From the NCBI RefSeq assembly GCF_030867095.1, contig NC_081831.1, forward strand, positions 39,741,319 through 39,805,318: a stretch of 64,000 bases of DNA, given 5' to 3'. The notes below the pieces were generated by a model. It did not search any database. It was not told the origin of the DNA and was given only the letters and a program-made list of their open reading frames with translations. The stretch is from Alligator mississippiensis. Its lineage: Eukaryota > Chordata > Crocodylia > Alligatoridae. This document shows positions 24,397 to 35,421 of the stretch, piece after piece. Both the position numbers and the translations under genes were made by a program. Every line of letters begins with the position of its first letter. The first letter of the stretch is position 1.

Positions 24397-24838
24397 CAGG
24401 GGCGGGCAATTATTTCGGGCGGAGGGCCACTTACCAAGTTCTGGCAAGCTATCGAAGGCCACATGGGTAATCCCGCCCCTTGACAGGTGTCCCACCCCTT
24501 GGTTGCCATCTTGGGACTGGAAGTCCCACCCCCTAAACCCCGACCTTTGCCACCAGAAGACCCTCCCCTTGCCCCCAGAAATACTCCTTTCAGCAAGGGG
24601 TTTTGCCGTCTCAGAACCAGAAAAATACCAAATTATATTCTAAAAATCAAACAGCTACAACATTCATTAGTTTGATTTCAAAAAATATTTTGTCCTGATT
24701 TACATGTGTTTATGTTGTTTACACAGAGGTGATTGCACAATAGCTTAAAATGAAATCTTACTCTTGTATACTGTGGGGGGGTGGGGGCTTGTGGGGGTAT
24801 AGGTTTGTGTGGGGGCTGTAGGCATGTGGGTATGTGGG

Positions 24839-24844
24839 GTGTGG
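24839..24844. repeat. 6-bp target site duplication, left copy
   Basis: gtgtgg immediately precedes the left LTR and is repeated exactly after the right LTR at 33656-33661. Confidence 0.85.
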
Positions 24845-25544
24845 TGTCTTAGCTGCCAGTGGGAGGGTTCGGGATTGGTCGGGGGTAAAAAGGTAAGAAA
24901 GGTGTATTGACTTAAACACACAACTTCGCGTAAGATAACAAGACAACAATGACAGACAATAGCAATTTGCATCAGCAACTTATTGGCAGTTTTCTCTGAT
25001 GCCTGATGTATAACAAGGTTTTTTTTTTATAAAGCTCAACAAAGTTAGGTGTCTTCAATCTGCACTTTCTGAGGGGTACTGGGAAGGACCCTGGTATCTA
25101 GTCCTTGGGCTTCTTGAGATCTACAGGCTTATTGAATCTAGGTTAGCAGCTAATTTCTAAATTAGTAGCTTTTCTTACAATGCTGCATTTTCCTTTTGAT
25201 AATTTTTGGACGTGCTAGCTAATTTATAACTTTTGAGCTACGCTGTGGGCTCATAGCCACTCACTATGAACTTTCCTTATGACTGACTAATACCAGTACA
25301 AGCTTTGGCATTTTTTTGATAAGGTTAATTTTAACTGCGCTACTACATATAAGGCTTTATTACTTTTAAGGCCTTACTAATTTTACAAGGCCTCACTACA
25401 TACAAGTCCTCACTAATTTTTTACTTTAATTAAACTCTTAGCGGCAAGATGCAGCTTTATACATAAACAAACAACAAGAAACACCTGGTGTAATCTTTAC
25501 AGAGTGTTTAGCAAGCACTTTAGACACAATTTTTAGCTGTCACA
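24845..25544 (-). repeat. 3' LTR of the endogenous retrovirus
   Basis: About 700 bp; on the minus strand it begins TGTGACAGC and ends AGCTAAGACA. It aligns throughout with 32947-33655. A minus-strand AATAAA signal (reverse complement tttatt) lies near 25355. The internal polypurine tract abuts it on the right. Confidence 0.9.
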
Positions 25545-25561
25545 CTCTACCCTTTGCTTGC
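25545..25561 (-). other. Polypurine tract of the endogenous retrovirus
   Basis: On the minus strand the sequence reads gcaagcaaagggtagag and directly precedes the 3' LTR start TGTGACAG. This is the expected position and composition of the plus-strand primer in retroviruses. Confidence 0.7.
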
Positions 25562-28390
25562 TGAAGCACTATGATGGTTACAGTTAAGATGTTAAAGCTA
25601 CATGCGCTACGTTAGGGAATGGGGAGGGATCTTTAAATTTAACTTGCATAGTACGGACAGATTTATGACAACAACAGTTAAAACATTATTTAGCTGTTGC
25701 CACTAGGGCAATGCAGAGCACTATGATGCTTAAGATGGTTAGCCACGTAGTTGAGGTGATACTTGTTGACATGCGAACAGTGCAAATTTCATTGTACTAT
25801 TTATGTGGCTTGGGCGTGTTGATAGCTAAACTGATGATTTCCCCACCCTCCTGAGCAAGGAGGGCTGAGTTCTTTGCCGAGCTTTTGCTTTAAGGCTTTG
25901 CATCTTATTTTTTAATTTTATTCTAGTCTTCTAACCGTGGCATGTCTACATCTGATACCTATGAGGTGGGTATTGTAAAGTTGAGAGTTAGGGTCTCAGA
26001 AGAAATTTTTGGCTATTTTAGGGCAATAGTACAGTTACTTAAGTGCAGTAGAGCAACAGCTTTACTTTTAGCTTCTAAGCAACACGAATTGTACAAAGCT
26101 TAGGTGGTACTATTTTTATACAGTAAGTGACCTGTTTTTTCTTAACAAACACGTTGCGTTATTGCTACATATGACATATTAGGTAGCTTGTGTATGCAGG
26201 TTATGTTGGGTGGGCTGAGAGGCTATCTTCTTTATAGGGTCTTTAATTTAATTAAGGTGTTACTGATTTGAATTAAGGGGGATTGTGCTACATACTGAGA
26301 GCCATCTGCAGTAACTATTTCCCATATGGGGCGGTATAGATTTTAGTCTTAAAGGCATTCTCCTCCTAGCCCTGTGCTAAGCAAATAAGCAGTGGTCTAG
26401 TTTCTATCTTTTACCTTTTGCACTAGGAATGAATACTTTCCTTTATTACAGCTTTCCTAAGTGGTAATCCAGGTACTTTGATAGGGATATTTTTCTTTAA
26501 ATGTTGCAGGCATTCTATGATGATCTAAGCTAGGGGGCTATTCCTTATTTTGAACATTGTTTATTACTTGTAAAAAATGTATGTTTAATGATAACTGAAC
26601 TTGTGCACAAGCAGTACTTTAGGTTTGATTTTTGTCTGCTCTAAAAACAGTGTTCATTATGGCCTGGGCAAGATGGGCTGTCTCTAATTTTATATCAGTT
26701 AGCAATTTGTCAGTGTGTCCTAAAGTTTTCTTTTCGAGCATGCCTCCCCTAGTGAGCAGCCTTATTGCCTGTCGGAAATTGGCTACTTTTTTAGTATTTT
26801 TCTGGGATTTATACATTCATAGCTGTGTTAAGTCTGTCTCAAAGATAACTTGGAGCATCTCTTTGTTTGTGGGACCTAAGTGTATTCATGGAATGGAAAA
26901 TGGTCAGCCATTTTTACTTAAGTAACTCTTTAGCTACACGGGCTCCTGCTGAACAGTTTGGAAAGGTAGCTCGGACATGCTATTGTTCTGGTTTGAACAA
27001 TACCTGGGCAGTGAACAATGAAGTATTTAGGAGGGTTGGGATTTCAACCTGTGACCTCCACCAGGGTGTGGAGTTGTACACGGGTGGTGTCGGGGCCTCC
27101 CAGGGTGGAATGGCTAGAGATAATAGTGAACACCTCGTTCTTTCATAGATCATGTTTATTCTTCTCTCCTTGGGAGCCTATAACTATGCTTCACCTCCTA
27201 GAAAGCGAACGAGTTTTCACTGTCACTCATGGGGACAATGTTGTACTGGGTTGGTGAAACCACTGCTCTGGCAGAATCATAGCATTAATTTGCTTTAGGA
27301 ATATTACTGGTATAAAAGGATGGGGATTGGTGGAGACTTGCAGATACAGCCTCCTCCTAGTTGTATTAAAGTGGGTACCATTCTACTACACTTTTGTGTA
27401 GGTATGATTTATAAACCATGTAATAACTTTTTTTTAACCTGTAGCGCACCCTCCCACCTGGTGGGCTTTACACACCATCGCTGGAGAGTTTTCTCAGCCA
27501 TAGGAATGGGAGGGGGTAGATTTTTCTATAAACGCAGTGGCTTGAGAGGCTGAACAGATGCAGAATGCACTACTGGGGGCACAGACTTAAGGGCGTTGAG
27601 CTCAATGGGGTTTCTTTTAGGAACTATGTAACAACAAACCTATAAATGAGCAGAGCTACAACAATTACCTCCCTTTCCACAGTTAGCCATTCTAGCCTTC
27701 TAGCAGGGAATGTACCCAAGATAATAACTGGTGCTACAGGTGCACTGACAGTTACTACCTTCCTAGTCAACTATTCTGTTTCTTCTACTTAGAGACTAGG
27801 ATTTCACTTGTTCTGGGGTGGTGGGGTTTTTTTAATATGGATATTGCGGCTGGACTACATGAAGGTTATTTGAGCGTGTTTCCGGGGGATGCGTTTTAGG
27901 GTTAGGCCACTGGTTTAGATCTTTAGGAACAAGTTCATTAATATCTGGGTAATAAGAAGGATAGTAGACGCACCTTACCTAGGAAACACAATAAGGTATT
28001 AGTAAGAAGAATATAGTTATAACAGTCTACCACTTTATGGTGCTAGCTGATTTAGACAGGTGATAGAACAGGACTCGTCTTCAGTAGCAGGCTTAATTAG
28101 GAATGGCTATGGCTGCATTTGTGAACAGATTTAATTTGTAGGAACAAGACAAAAAGGAGCTTGGCTCCTGTTAGATGAATTTGACTTAAATACTTACCAT
28201 GTATTATGCATACTTTTTGCTAAAAGTGTCTTTTCTTATTTATTTCTCTGAGGATGCTTTACTACTACCCAGTCTCCTGCCTGGAGCTTTCCTGGGTCAC
28301 TACTTTTAAGTCACTTTACTACTGGCTCACGGGGACCACCTAATCTAAAGGCCTGTTTCATAGGGTTGCCTCCCGGACAGGGTTGGTTAT
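25562..28390 (-). pseudogene. Retroviral region between integrase and 3' LTR, not identified
   Basis: About 2.8 kb in the place where an env gene would lie. A short minus-strand frame at 26619-26816 is rich in leucine and charged residues and could be a helical segment. I cannot recognise a fusion peptide, an immunosuppressive motif or a clear envelope. It may be a lost env, another accessory region or unrelated insertion. Confidence 0.35.
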
Positions 28391-28399
28391 TGGCTTAAT

Positions 28400-29060
28400 T
28401 GATAGCTTGATCTAGGTGCAAGTCCCAGTCCTTAAGAGCTGGGCTAGCAGCTAACCACAAATTGCATTTGAGGATGCTATTGGCTCGCTCTACTATTCTG
28501 TTAGACTGTGGATGGTATGGGATGTGATATGTCTATAACATGCTATGTTTTGCGGTCTAGTCATACACAAGATGATTGCGGAAGTGAGGGCTATTATCAC
28601 TTCGTAGTTCTATGGGTGATGGATACACAGTTAGCAGAGCTTCTAGTGCTGTACAAGTGTCCTGGGCAGTAGCTCTCGCCAAGGCACGGGCAAACGTTAT
28701 TCTCATAATAATTTTTATGGCTACAAACATGTACTGTCGCTTCTGGGAAGTTTGAGGGAGGGGGCCTATGAAATCGCATTGCTATACTTTCCACGCTACC
28801 TTTCTCCTACATAATGACAACAGGATAGTCGGGAAAGGTTTTAGTTGCATCTTGACCTCTTGGCAGATGATGCAAGCGTTAACTATTTCTCGTGCCTTTT
28901 TCTTAGTTACATGAATGCCCCAAGCGGGCAGTTCCATCATGCCTGGGGTGCCCATGTTGTTGATGTAGCCATTTTGCGGCTTGTTTTTTAGGTGTGCAGT
29001 GGGAGGAGGAGTTGGGCAATGATGGATTAGCTGCTTCGTTTTTTTTTTTTTTAACATACA
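28400..29060 (-). pseudogene. Retroviral integrase-like region
   Basis: On the minus strand the region starts with a zinc-finger-like part (IHVTKKKAREIVNACIICQ) and continues to core-like phrases such as DYIGPLP or close variants, SDNSPHFRN, and HPQSN-like wording. This is the order of an integrase amino-terminal HHCC domain followed by the catalytic core. It is broken and lies between the polymerase region and the unidentified 3' part. Confidence 0.65.
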
Positions 29061-30245
29061 AGGTTTCAGTGCTCTCTTCTTTGGTCAGCTGATCAACTTG
29101 CCTATTTTACTTTGCCTCTGGGCTTTCTCTCACCTTATTCCTATGTGCTGCACTCAGATGTTGGATATGTAGGGGGAGCTTATCTTGGGCTAACTTCTAC
29201 AAGGTCTTCTATTGCTCGTGGCTCTAAATGTCTTGAACTTGTCTTTTAAAGTTTTCTTTGTTCTATAGGGGTAGCTATTTAGTGTATCCTTCCACCACCA
29301 TCTAGGAGTTGCTATAAATGTAAATGGGCTTTACAGAACGTGGACTATTTAACAATTCCTATTCTGCCACGGCGAGCACTACACTGAGTTTGGTATACTG
29401 TGCACTTTTTCCGAGGCCTTGTACCACTACTTGCTTGCTGTCTCGAATTCTTAAGGCAACTCCCCTCCAGGCACGACCTTGAGCAGACGCATCTGTAAGC
29501 TAGACTTTAACATCGGCTGAGGCCTCTATCTTAGGTGAGAAAGGAGGTTCTTTCTTGATGGGTGAAGGTTTACTGCAGCTTGTTTTGTCACGATAAACAT
29601 TAATCGTACTTTCTGTGACCTTTTTAACTAATGCAGGCTGTCTTTTTGGAGTTACTTGTTGGACCTGGCTCAAGATGTAATGAATCCACTTTTGGACTGT
29701 GGTATCTTGGGCTTTTTCTCCAGGTGGCAGCTGGTGGTCTGACAGGTATTTCGAGAATAGGTTTTAGAGTGATCACTGTGGGTAATTCTCTTAGCACTTC
29801 TGTGGCTTCTAGGGTTGCTGCTGCTGCACACAACATTTGTTTTAAGAGAGTATACTTTGCTTCTGCCCCTCTCCAGCCTCAGCTCTAGAATTTAAGGTAG
29901 GGTTTTTTTGCTTCTGAGGACTCCTTCTGCTACAGGCTCTAATGTGGTCCCCCTTCCGAGACACCTATATGGAACTAAAGCTCTTCTGGATGGTGTGTTG
30001 CTAGGGAGGCATGGACAGTTGCTGCTTTTTTAAGGGCCTGCAAGGCATATTTATGCTTAGGACCCCATTTTTATTTAGTCCTCTTCTTACATAGGTTATT
30101 ACAAGGGACAAGCTAATACACTAAACTTAGTAACATGCATACACCAAAAATTGAGTGCTCTTAATTGGGCTTGCAGTTCTTTTACATTAGTGGGAATCTC
30201 TACTATACTTCACAGCCTTTCAGTTGGTATTGTGGGCCCCCCATT
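29061..30245 (-). pseudogene. Retroviral connection/RNase H part of pol, poorly preserved
   Basis: By position this should encode the connection and RNase H domains between reverse transcriptase and integrase. Motifs are too eroded for me to assign residues. The call rests on location within an otherwise ordered provirus. Confidence 0.45.
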
Positions 30246-30249
30246 CTGC

Positions 30250-31000
30250 TATTTTATTCTTAGAAATTCACACTAGCATCTTACTTCTTGGACTTTCTGT
30301 TCAGACAGCGTGAATCTGAAGGTATGCACTTTCTCTTTTAATGATTCAAAGGCCTTGGTGGCAGCTTCTTTGTCTTGACTGCTTACCATGACATCATCTA
30401 TGTACTGCCACATGCGTATGTTGGGGTACTTCTCTTGGACCTCATGAACTACGGTAACTAGAACTTTGTGAGCCAGGGTGGGGCTGTGTATCCACCCCCG
30501 GGGCAACACAGTGTAGGTATACTGCTGCCTTATCTACGTGAAAGCAAATACTGGCCAGTGACTTTCATGGATGGGAATAGTAAAAAACAAGTCCTTGATA
30601 TCAACAGATCTTATCCACGCAGGCCCATAACACCACATGCTTTCTGTTAAGGAAGGTAGTGATGGGACAGCAGCTGTCAAAGGGTCAGTATTAGCATTTA
30701 AAGCTCGAAAGTCAATAGTCAGCCACCACTCTCCATTTGGCTTATGCATTGGCCGCACTGGATAGTTATACGGAGAGTGGGTTTGGATAATAGTCCTGTC
30801 TTTTAACTGCTGGCTGATAATACACTGGATAGGTTGGGTGGCCTCGGGGGGAGTTTGATATTGGGGCCGGTGTACTCTTTTTATGGGAAGCAGGGTTAAT
30901 GGAGTCATGCTACATCGAGTTACAGCCGTTATAGCTGTTTCCTCAGGTTTCTGGTGAGGCACTGCACACCTGAACTGCTAATTCTCTCGCTCAAGGGCAA
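30250..31000 (-). pseudogene. Retroviral reverse transcriptase region
   Basis: Minus-strand motifs in the standard order: PPEATQPIQCIISQQL, THSPYNYPVRPMHKPNGEW, LTIDFRALN, AAVPSL, VDIKDLFFTIPIHE, then LPRGWIHSPTLAHK and the active-site box QYIDDVMVS (about 30390). The wording (PPEA..PI, KPNG.W, AAVPS, YIDD) recalls class III ERV-L polymerases. The region is interrupted and cannot make an enzyme. Confidence 0.82.
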
Positions 31001-31004
31001 ACCA

Positions 31005-31300
31005 ATGTCTTTTTAGTAAATTAAGTCCCAGTAAGCTTGGTCCCCCTTTAAGTATTACTGCTGCCGCCGTTACCTTAGAGCCATTAAGTAGCGCGAAGGT
31101 CACTCGGACTAGATATCCTGGTTGTCTAGTGCCTCCGAGTTCAATTACTTGATAAGGAGTTCCTTTTTCCCCTTTTTAATCTGTGGAATCTAAAATGCAA
31201 ATCTGGGCACTTGTGTCTAATAGCATATCGACTGACTTTTACTTAATTGAATCTATACAGGTATCTGACTTAAGGGGCAATATTAACTTTAGATACTGGT
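31005..31300 (-). pseudogene. Retropepsin-like protease region
   Basis: Near 31200-31235 the minus strand reads VDMLLDTSAQICIL, matching the LLDT.A active-site loop of retroviral aspartic proteases. It lies directly upstream of the reverse transcriptase region, as expected in a pro-pol order. Broken. Confidence 0.6.
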
Positions 31301-31499
31301 CCCCGGTCCGCTACCGCCCCCATGATGGCCCCTTTTTCTGGGGGTTGGGCCAGCCAGACTCCTTAGGCCACACGATCGGGGAGGTAAAGGCTGGCGGCTT
31401 CGCATGTGCCTGGGAAAATGTTGATAGTTTTGCCCTTAGGGCAGAGAATCCCTTTGGTGACACTGCCGGCAGCGCGGAAGGCTCTGCTTTTGGGTTTGC

Positions 31500-32920
31500 C
31501 CCTTTGCTGCAGTGTTTAGCTTAGAGCCCTCGCAGGACATTGGTGGCCAGTCTATTGATTTGCACTTTATTGAAACTGGCAGCTAACAAGTCTTTCCACA
31601 TTCTTGCTCGTGGAGTCTTGGGCCGGCCTTCCCTGGCTTTTCTTAACAATTTGGGGGGCGGTCAGGGGGTTTGTCTTTCACTGAGGCCACTGCCATGGCC
31701 TTGGCGGTTTTTGTTGGCTTGGCAAGCCCTGGCTTCTGCAAAATTGGGTAGAAGCTGCACTAATCGCCAGATCACATCTCTTACCGGGTGATTCACTGCC
31801 TCTGGCTTTAAGGATAACAGGGCTGAGGTGCACTCTGTTAGTGCTTGTTGGCAAAAGCTCTTCTAAAACAGTGCTGTCATGACTTGTGCATCTGGTGTGC
31901 GAGTTCAAACTGCTGCGCAAATGATTTCAGTTAGTGCTAACTGATACAAGCAGCAGACAGCCTGAATTGGCTCACGCACAAGGTGCAGGGTTAAGCTCTT
32001 CTTTCATATTACTGTAACTGGCAGCAGTTGCCTGTAGTGCAGCAGAAAACAAAGTAACATTTTTATTACCTCCTGCAAATTGATTCAACTGGAGCTCAGG
32101 GTGCAGGACGAGTTGGGCTGCTTCTGCATGGCTTACTGATATTGTGGAGGCCCCTTCACTATACGTTCAAATTAGCCCGTCTATCACTGGTTCTCCTGGC
32201 TTGGACTTATGCTGCTCCTGTACATCTTGAATCTCCGCACGGGTAAAGGAGTGCAGGTCTGTTCAGGGATTTTCCCTTTGTGGCCATGAGCAAGTTACTA
32301 CTACTGGGAATGCTTGTCTGAGCTGTTCCCTCCGGGCGGGGACACACAGGCAGTTTGGCATTAGGCTTGTCATCAATCTCCTCGCCTTCATCCGTCTCCT
32401 CCCAGTGATCTTCCCAGAGCTCAGCTTCCAGTTTCTCTCTATACAGGCACTGTCACACCTTCTCGAAGGAGGGCACCACAGCCTGCACTAACTGTGCCCT
32501 CTTCTGGAGGGAAGTGGCCACGCACATGATCATAATTTTTCCTTCCCTCTGTTCTGATGTTTCCAAGTGACTATGGGCAGCTCGCGCAGCCTCACATGCC
32601 ACACTTTTGGAATCCCTCACATCCTCCAACTCCTTACACAGCTGGGTGACTTTTTCCCGGAGCTGGACATTTTTTTTTTGGCCCCTAACCGCAGCGTGTG
32701 GCCAGCAGCCACGACAGGCACCCCTTTTTGGGTTTACCCCAGGCAGCAGTGGCAAACCTAGCCCAGTGATCGGATACAGTTCTCGGGTCACTCCAGGCAG
32801 GCCTTAACCTATCCTTATCCCACCTGGGATTCTCCGTCCCTGCCACTTCTTTAAGCAAAGCCACCAACGGGGCCCACTCAACTTTCTCCATTCCAACCTT
32901 TCTCTTTGGACTAGAGCCTC
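31500..32920 (-). pseudogene. Gag-like region of the endogenous retrovirus
   Basis: This occupies the gag position between primer-binding site and protease. A minus-strand frame at 32453-32791 contains a heptad-rich stretch (LREKVTQLCKELEDV) suggestive of a coiled coil. I see no CCHC zinc knuckle, which would fit spuma/ERV-L-type Gag, but the erosion makes absence weak evidence. Broken. Confidence 0.55.
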
Positions 32921-32922
32921 TC

Positions 32923-32941
32923 AATCCTGTTCGTGACGCCA
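32923..32941 (-). other. Primer-binding site of the endogenous retrovirus
   Basis: Minus strand: TGGCGTCACGAACAGGATT, starting five bases after the 5' LTR end. It begins with the required TGG (tRNA CCA end). From memory TGGCGT...CAGGATT is closest to a serine tRNA 3' end, but the middle does not match, so the primer identity is tentative. Confidence 0.6.
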
Positions 32942-32946
32942 ATTTA

Positions 32947-33655
32947 TGTCCTAGCTGCCAGCGGGAGGGTTCGGGATTGAGAGAGTGGCTGGGGGTATGT
33001 AAGGTTTATTAACTTAACAAACACACAACTACACGTAATATAACAAGACAACAATGACAGACGATAACAATTTGCATCAGCAACTTATCGGCAGTTTTCT
33101 CTGATGCCTGATGTACAATAAGTTGTTTTTTTGTTGTTGTTGCTGGGTTTTTTTTTAACGAAGCTCAGTAAAGTTAGGCGTCTTTGATCTTTGCTGTCCG
33201 AGGGGTACTGGGAAGGACCCTGGTATTCAGTCCTTGGGTTCCTCGAGATCTACGAGCTTACTGAATCTAGGTTAGCAGCTAATTTCTAAATTAGTAGCTT
33301 CTCTTACAATGCTGCATCTTCCTTCTGATAATTTTTGTATGTGCTAGCTAATTTATAACTTTTGAGCTACGCTGTGGGCCCACAGCCACTCACTACAAAC
33401 TTTCCTTATGACTGACTAATACCAGTACAAGCTTTGGCATTTTTTTGATAAGGTTAATTTTAACTGTGCTACTACATACAAGGCTTCACTACTTTCAAGG
33501 CCTCACTAATTTTACAAGGCCTCACTAATCTTTTACTTTAATTAAACTCTTAGCGGCAACATGCAGCTCTATACATAAACAAACAACACGAATCACCTGG
33601 TTTAATCTTCACAGAGCGTTCAGCAAGCACCTTAGACACAATTTTAGCTGTCACA
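32947..33655 (-). repeat. 5' LTR of the endogenous retrovirus
   Basis: About 709 bp, TGTGACAGC to AGCTAGGACA on the minus strand, matching 24845-25544 along its length. It has an expanded T/GTT run near 33124-33160 not seen in the other LTR. Confidence 0.9.
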
Positions 33656-33661
33656 GTGTGG
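33656..33661. repeat. 6-bp target site duplication, right copy
   Basis: gtgtgg, identical to 24839-24844. Confidence 0.85.
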
Positions 33662-33960
33662 GGAAGGTGTGGATGTGTGGGGAGCTTGTGGGGGGGTGGA
33701 TAGGTGTGGGTGTGGGGTGAGGGAGCATGTGAGTGTTTTTCTGTGAGGGGCTGTGTGTAGGGGTAGGGTGGCTGGAGTGTGTGAGGGGGTGGGGGGCTGT
33801 GTATATGGCAGTGTGAGGGGGGGTGTGGGTGCATGTGTATGGTGGGGTGTGCTTGTGGAAATTGCCCTATGAATACACGTGTGTGCACACACACACACAC
33901 ACACACATTTTCTCTCTCTCTCTCCCGCCTCCCACATTACACACACACATGTGTGCTCTT
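33662..33960. repeat. GT/CA-rich satellite inside the split hAT element
   Basis: Degenerate gtgtgggggg and gtgaggg units run to about 33860, then an (AC)n tract at 33885-33907 and a CT run. The matching GT-rich part left of the retrovirus is 24771-24844. Proline/threonine/histidine-rich frames across it are artefacts of the repeat. Confidence 0.8.
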
Positions 33961-34254
33961 GGCCTCAGGGTATCGGTGCAGCCCCATGCTCCCACAGTCC
34001 CTGTATGCAGCCCAGGGCCATGTGGTGCTGGAGCAGGCAGAGGCTTCTGGCTGGGGTCTGGGGCTGGACCAGCCTTTCTCCTGAGTCCTGCCAACTTCCC
34101 CTGGGTCCTACTGCCCCTGGCTCCTGTCATCTTTGACAGGCAGTCAGGACCAGATGCATATTAATTTTCTAAACTTTTTAGGTCCCCTGCGGGCTGGATA
34201 GAATGGCCTGGTGGATCGGATCCGGCCCGTGGGCCGTATGTTGCCCACCCCTGT

Positions 34255-34620
34255 GATAACTACTGCGTTGTAGACCAGGATCTTAGTTTCCATCTGCAGA
34301 TCTTAGTCAGAAAAGACACAGTGAAGCAGCTTTCCAAAGGATATGCTGGAACAGCGAATCCTGTGTTCAATTTCCACATCAAGACTGACTGACTAGGAGA
34401 GGTGACTGCCAAGGTATGGGAAATGCTCAACATTTTCCAAGGATTCTCCACCAGTGGTTATGTGTGGGGGAAAGAGGGGCAGCTTGTGTGGGGCAGGCTG
34501 ATGGAGTACCTTGGTCTTCCCAATGTTAAGTTAAGGGAGAGTCCCAGGCTGTGACATGCCTTATGCAGAATAGTGCAGGGTCCATTAGCAAATGCAGATG
34601 GCAGTAACAAACAAAAGGCA
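34255..34620 (-). pseudogene. Upstream half of the split non-LTR retrotransposon ORF2
   Basis: Minus strand, in order: ACHSLGLSLNL (about 34530), ENVEHFPYLG-like wording near 34410, VEIEHRI, SFGKLLHCVFSD, then METKILVYNAVVI ending at the junction. Non-LTR retrotransposons of this type read ...TK.LVY.AVVIPTLLYG.E.W...; here the phrase is cut after AVVI and resumes with LLYRCEIWAT at 23020. The heptamer gataact at 34255-34261 repeats that at 23030-23036, consistent with a target duplication of the inserted DNA. Confidence 0.8.
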
Positions 34621-35413
34621 CAGGTAAGCAAACACCTAGATAAAATGGCACTCTGACAGGAAACCACAGTGACAAAACCTCTCCCAAGACCCAACCACCT
34701 GACTGCTGAGGTCAAGAAGTTCCCGCACTGGCCAAAGCAGCCTCATGGGAAAGCACAAGTCCGGCAGGCAACATCACAGCCACCATCCTGCCTGACTTTC
34801 TCAGAGCAGACCTGAGCCCACTTCACACCGCATATTCCACTGCTGCTGCTGTCAATAAAATGAGTCCACACTTTGTAGAATAAAGGGCCACATTGGTGAG
34901 AGAAGTCAGGCCTAGATAAGTGTCTGCTTGTGCTATGAAGAAGCCTTCTCTGCAAAAGACCCTTAAAATAGGGACTGCCTTGCCCCCGCTACTTCATGGT
35001 ACTTTCCATCCTGAATGCAGCCCATTTAGCTGGGGTCAGGCAGCCAGTTCTGTGGAAGGCACAGCTGCACTCACCAACCTCCCTCCTCTCCTACACCTAT
35101 AGGCAGCTGCCCCTTGGCTCTGAGAGGTTGGATCCTTTTGTGCCAGGGACACAGTCGCATCAGTTGGTTACATTGTGCTTTCTGGGGGCTCTCTGCCTTT
35201 AACTTGAGCCAAGGTAGTTACCTTGCAATAGGCCTGACCATACTCCCAGGTCTGTAAGCCTGTCACTCTCCTCAGACCCAAATCCTTTGCAGTGTGCCTG
35301 CCCCCACTTCCACTATCATGCATCTCCCATCTTGCTGGCCAGGCAGGCAGCCCTGAGAATTGCCTCTCAAGAAGCCAGGTATGTCCCCATTTCCTTTTCT
35401 GTCTCAGCTCCCT
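34621..35413. other. No recognised gene or repeat
   Basis: Unique-looking non-coding sequence between the nested stack and the fold-back element. Confidence 0.4.
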
Positions 35414-35421
35414 GTTCTCAT

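Larger units (their letters stand above)
24845..33655 (-). mobile_element. Endogenous retrovirus, class III (ERV-L)-like, full-length but broken
   Basis: An 8.8-kb provirus fossil on the minus strand with two LTRs of about 700 bp, a primer-binding site, gag-, protease-, reverse-transcriptase- and integrase-like regions, a polypurine tract and a perfect 6-bp target duplication. Reverse-transcriptase wording (PNGEWWLTIDFRALN, AAVPSL, QYIDDVM) is closest, from memory, to ERV-L. ERV-L usually makes 5-bp duplications, so the 6-bp one is a mild mismatch. All coding regions are interrupted many times, more than ten breaks by eye. LTRs differ by roughly 7-9% by eye, implying an age of tens of millions of years at slow sauropsid rates. 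It sits in a GT-rich part of a hAT element. Confidence 0.9.
24397..34253. mobile_element. hAT-type element split by an endogenous retrovirus
   Basis: The left end caggggcgggcaattattt (24397) and the right end ccgtatgttgcccacccctg (ending 34253) are the inverted ends of one hAT family. The short copy at 54841-55023 shows both ends together: its reverse complement has ggcaattatttcggg plus ccacttact near one end and ctaaaatttttagg plus ggcccgtgggcc near the other. The hAT-derived parts are 24397-24844 and 33656-34253, about 1.05 kb in all, rich in GT/CA satellite near the break. Flanking 8-mers (atgaaact, tgataact) agree only at four positions, so its own target duplication is unclear. Confidence 0.78.

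Noticed and set aside
26619-26816. Minus-strand helical frame considered as a retroviral envelope segment
   Set aside because: Only general leucine/charged character; no fusion peptide or diagnostic envelope motif, so left unassigned.
33550-34164. Pro/Thr/His-rich frames on both strands
   Set aside because: Translations of the GT/CA satellite next to the retroviral LTR.
24389-34261. 8-bp target duplication for the split hAT (atgaaact and tgataact)
   Set aside because: Only half of the positions agree. The gataact match fits the insertion into the non-LTR element better.
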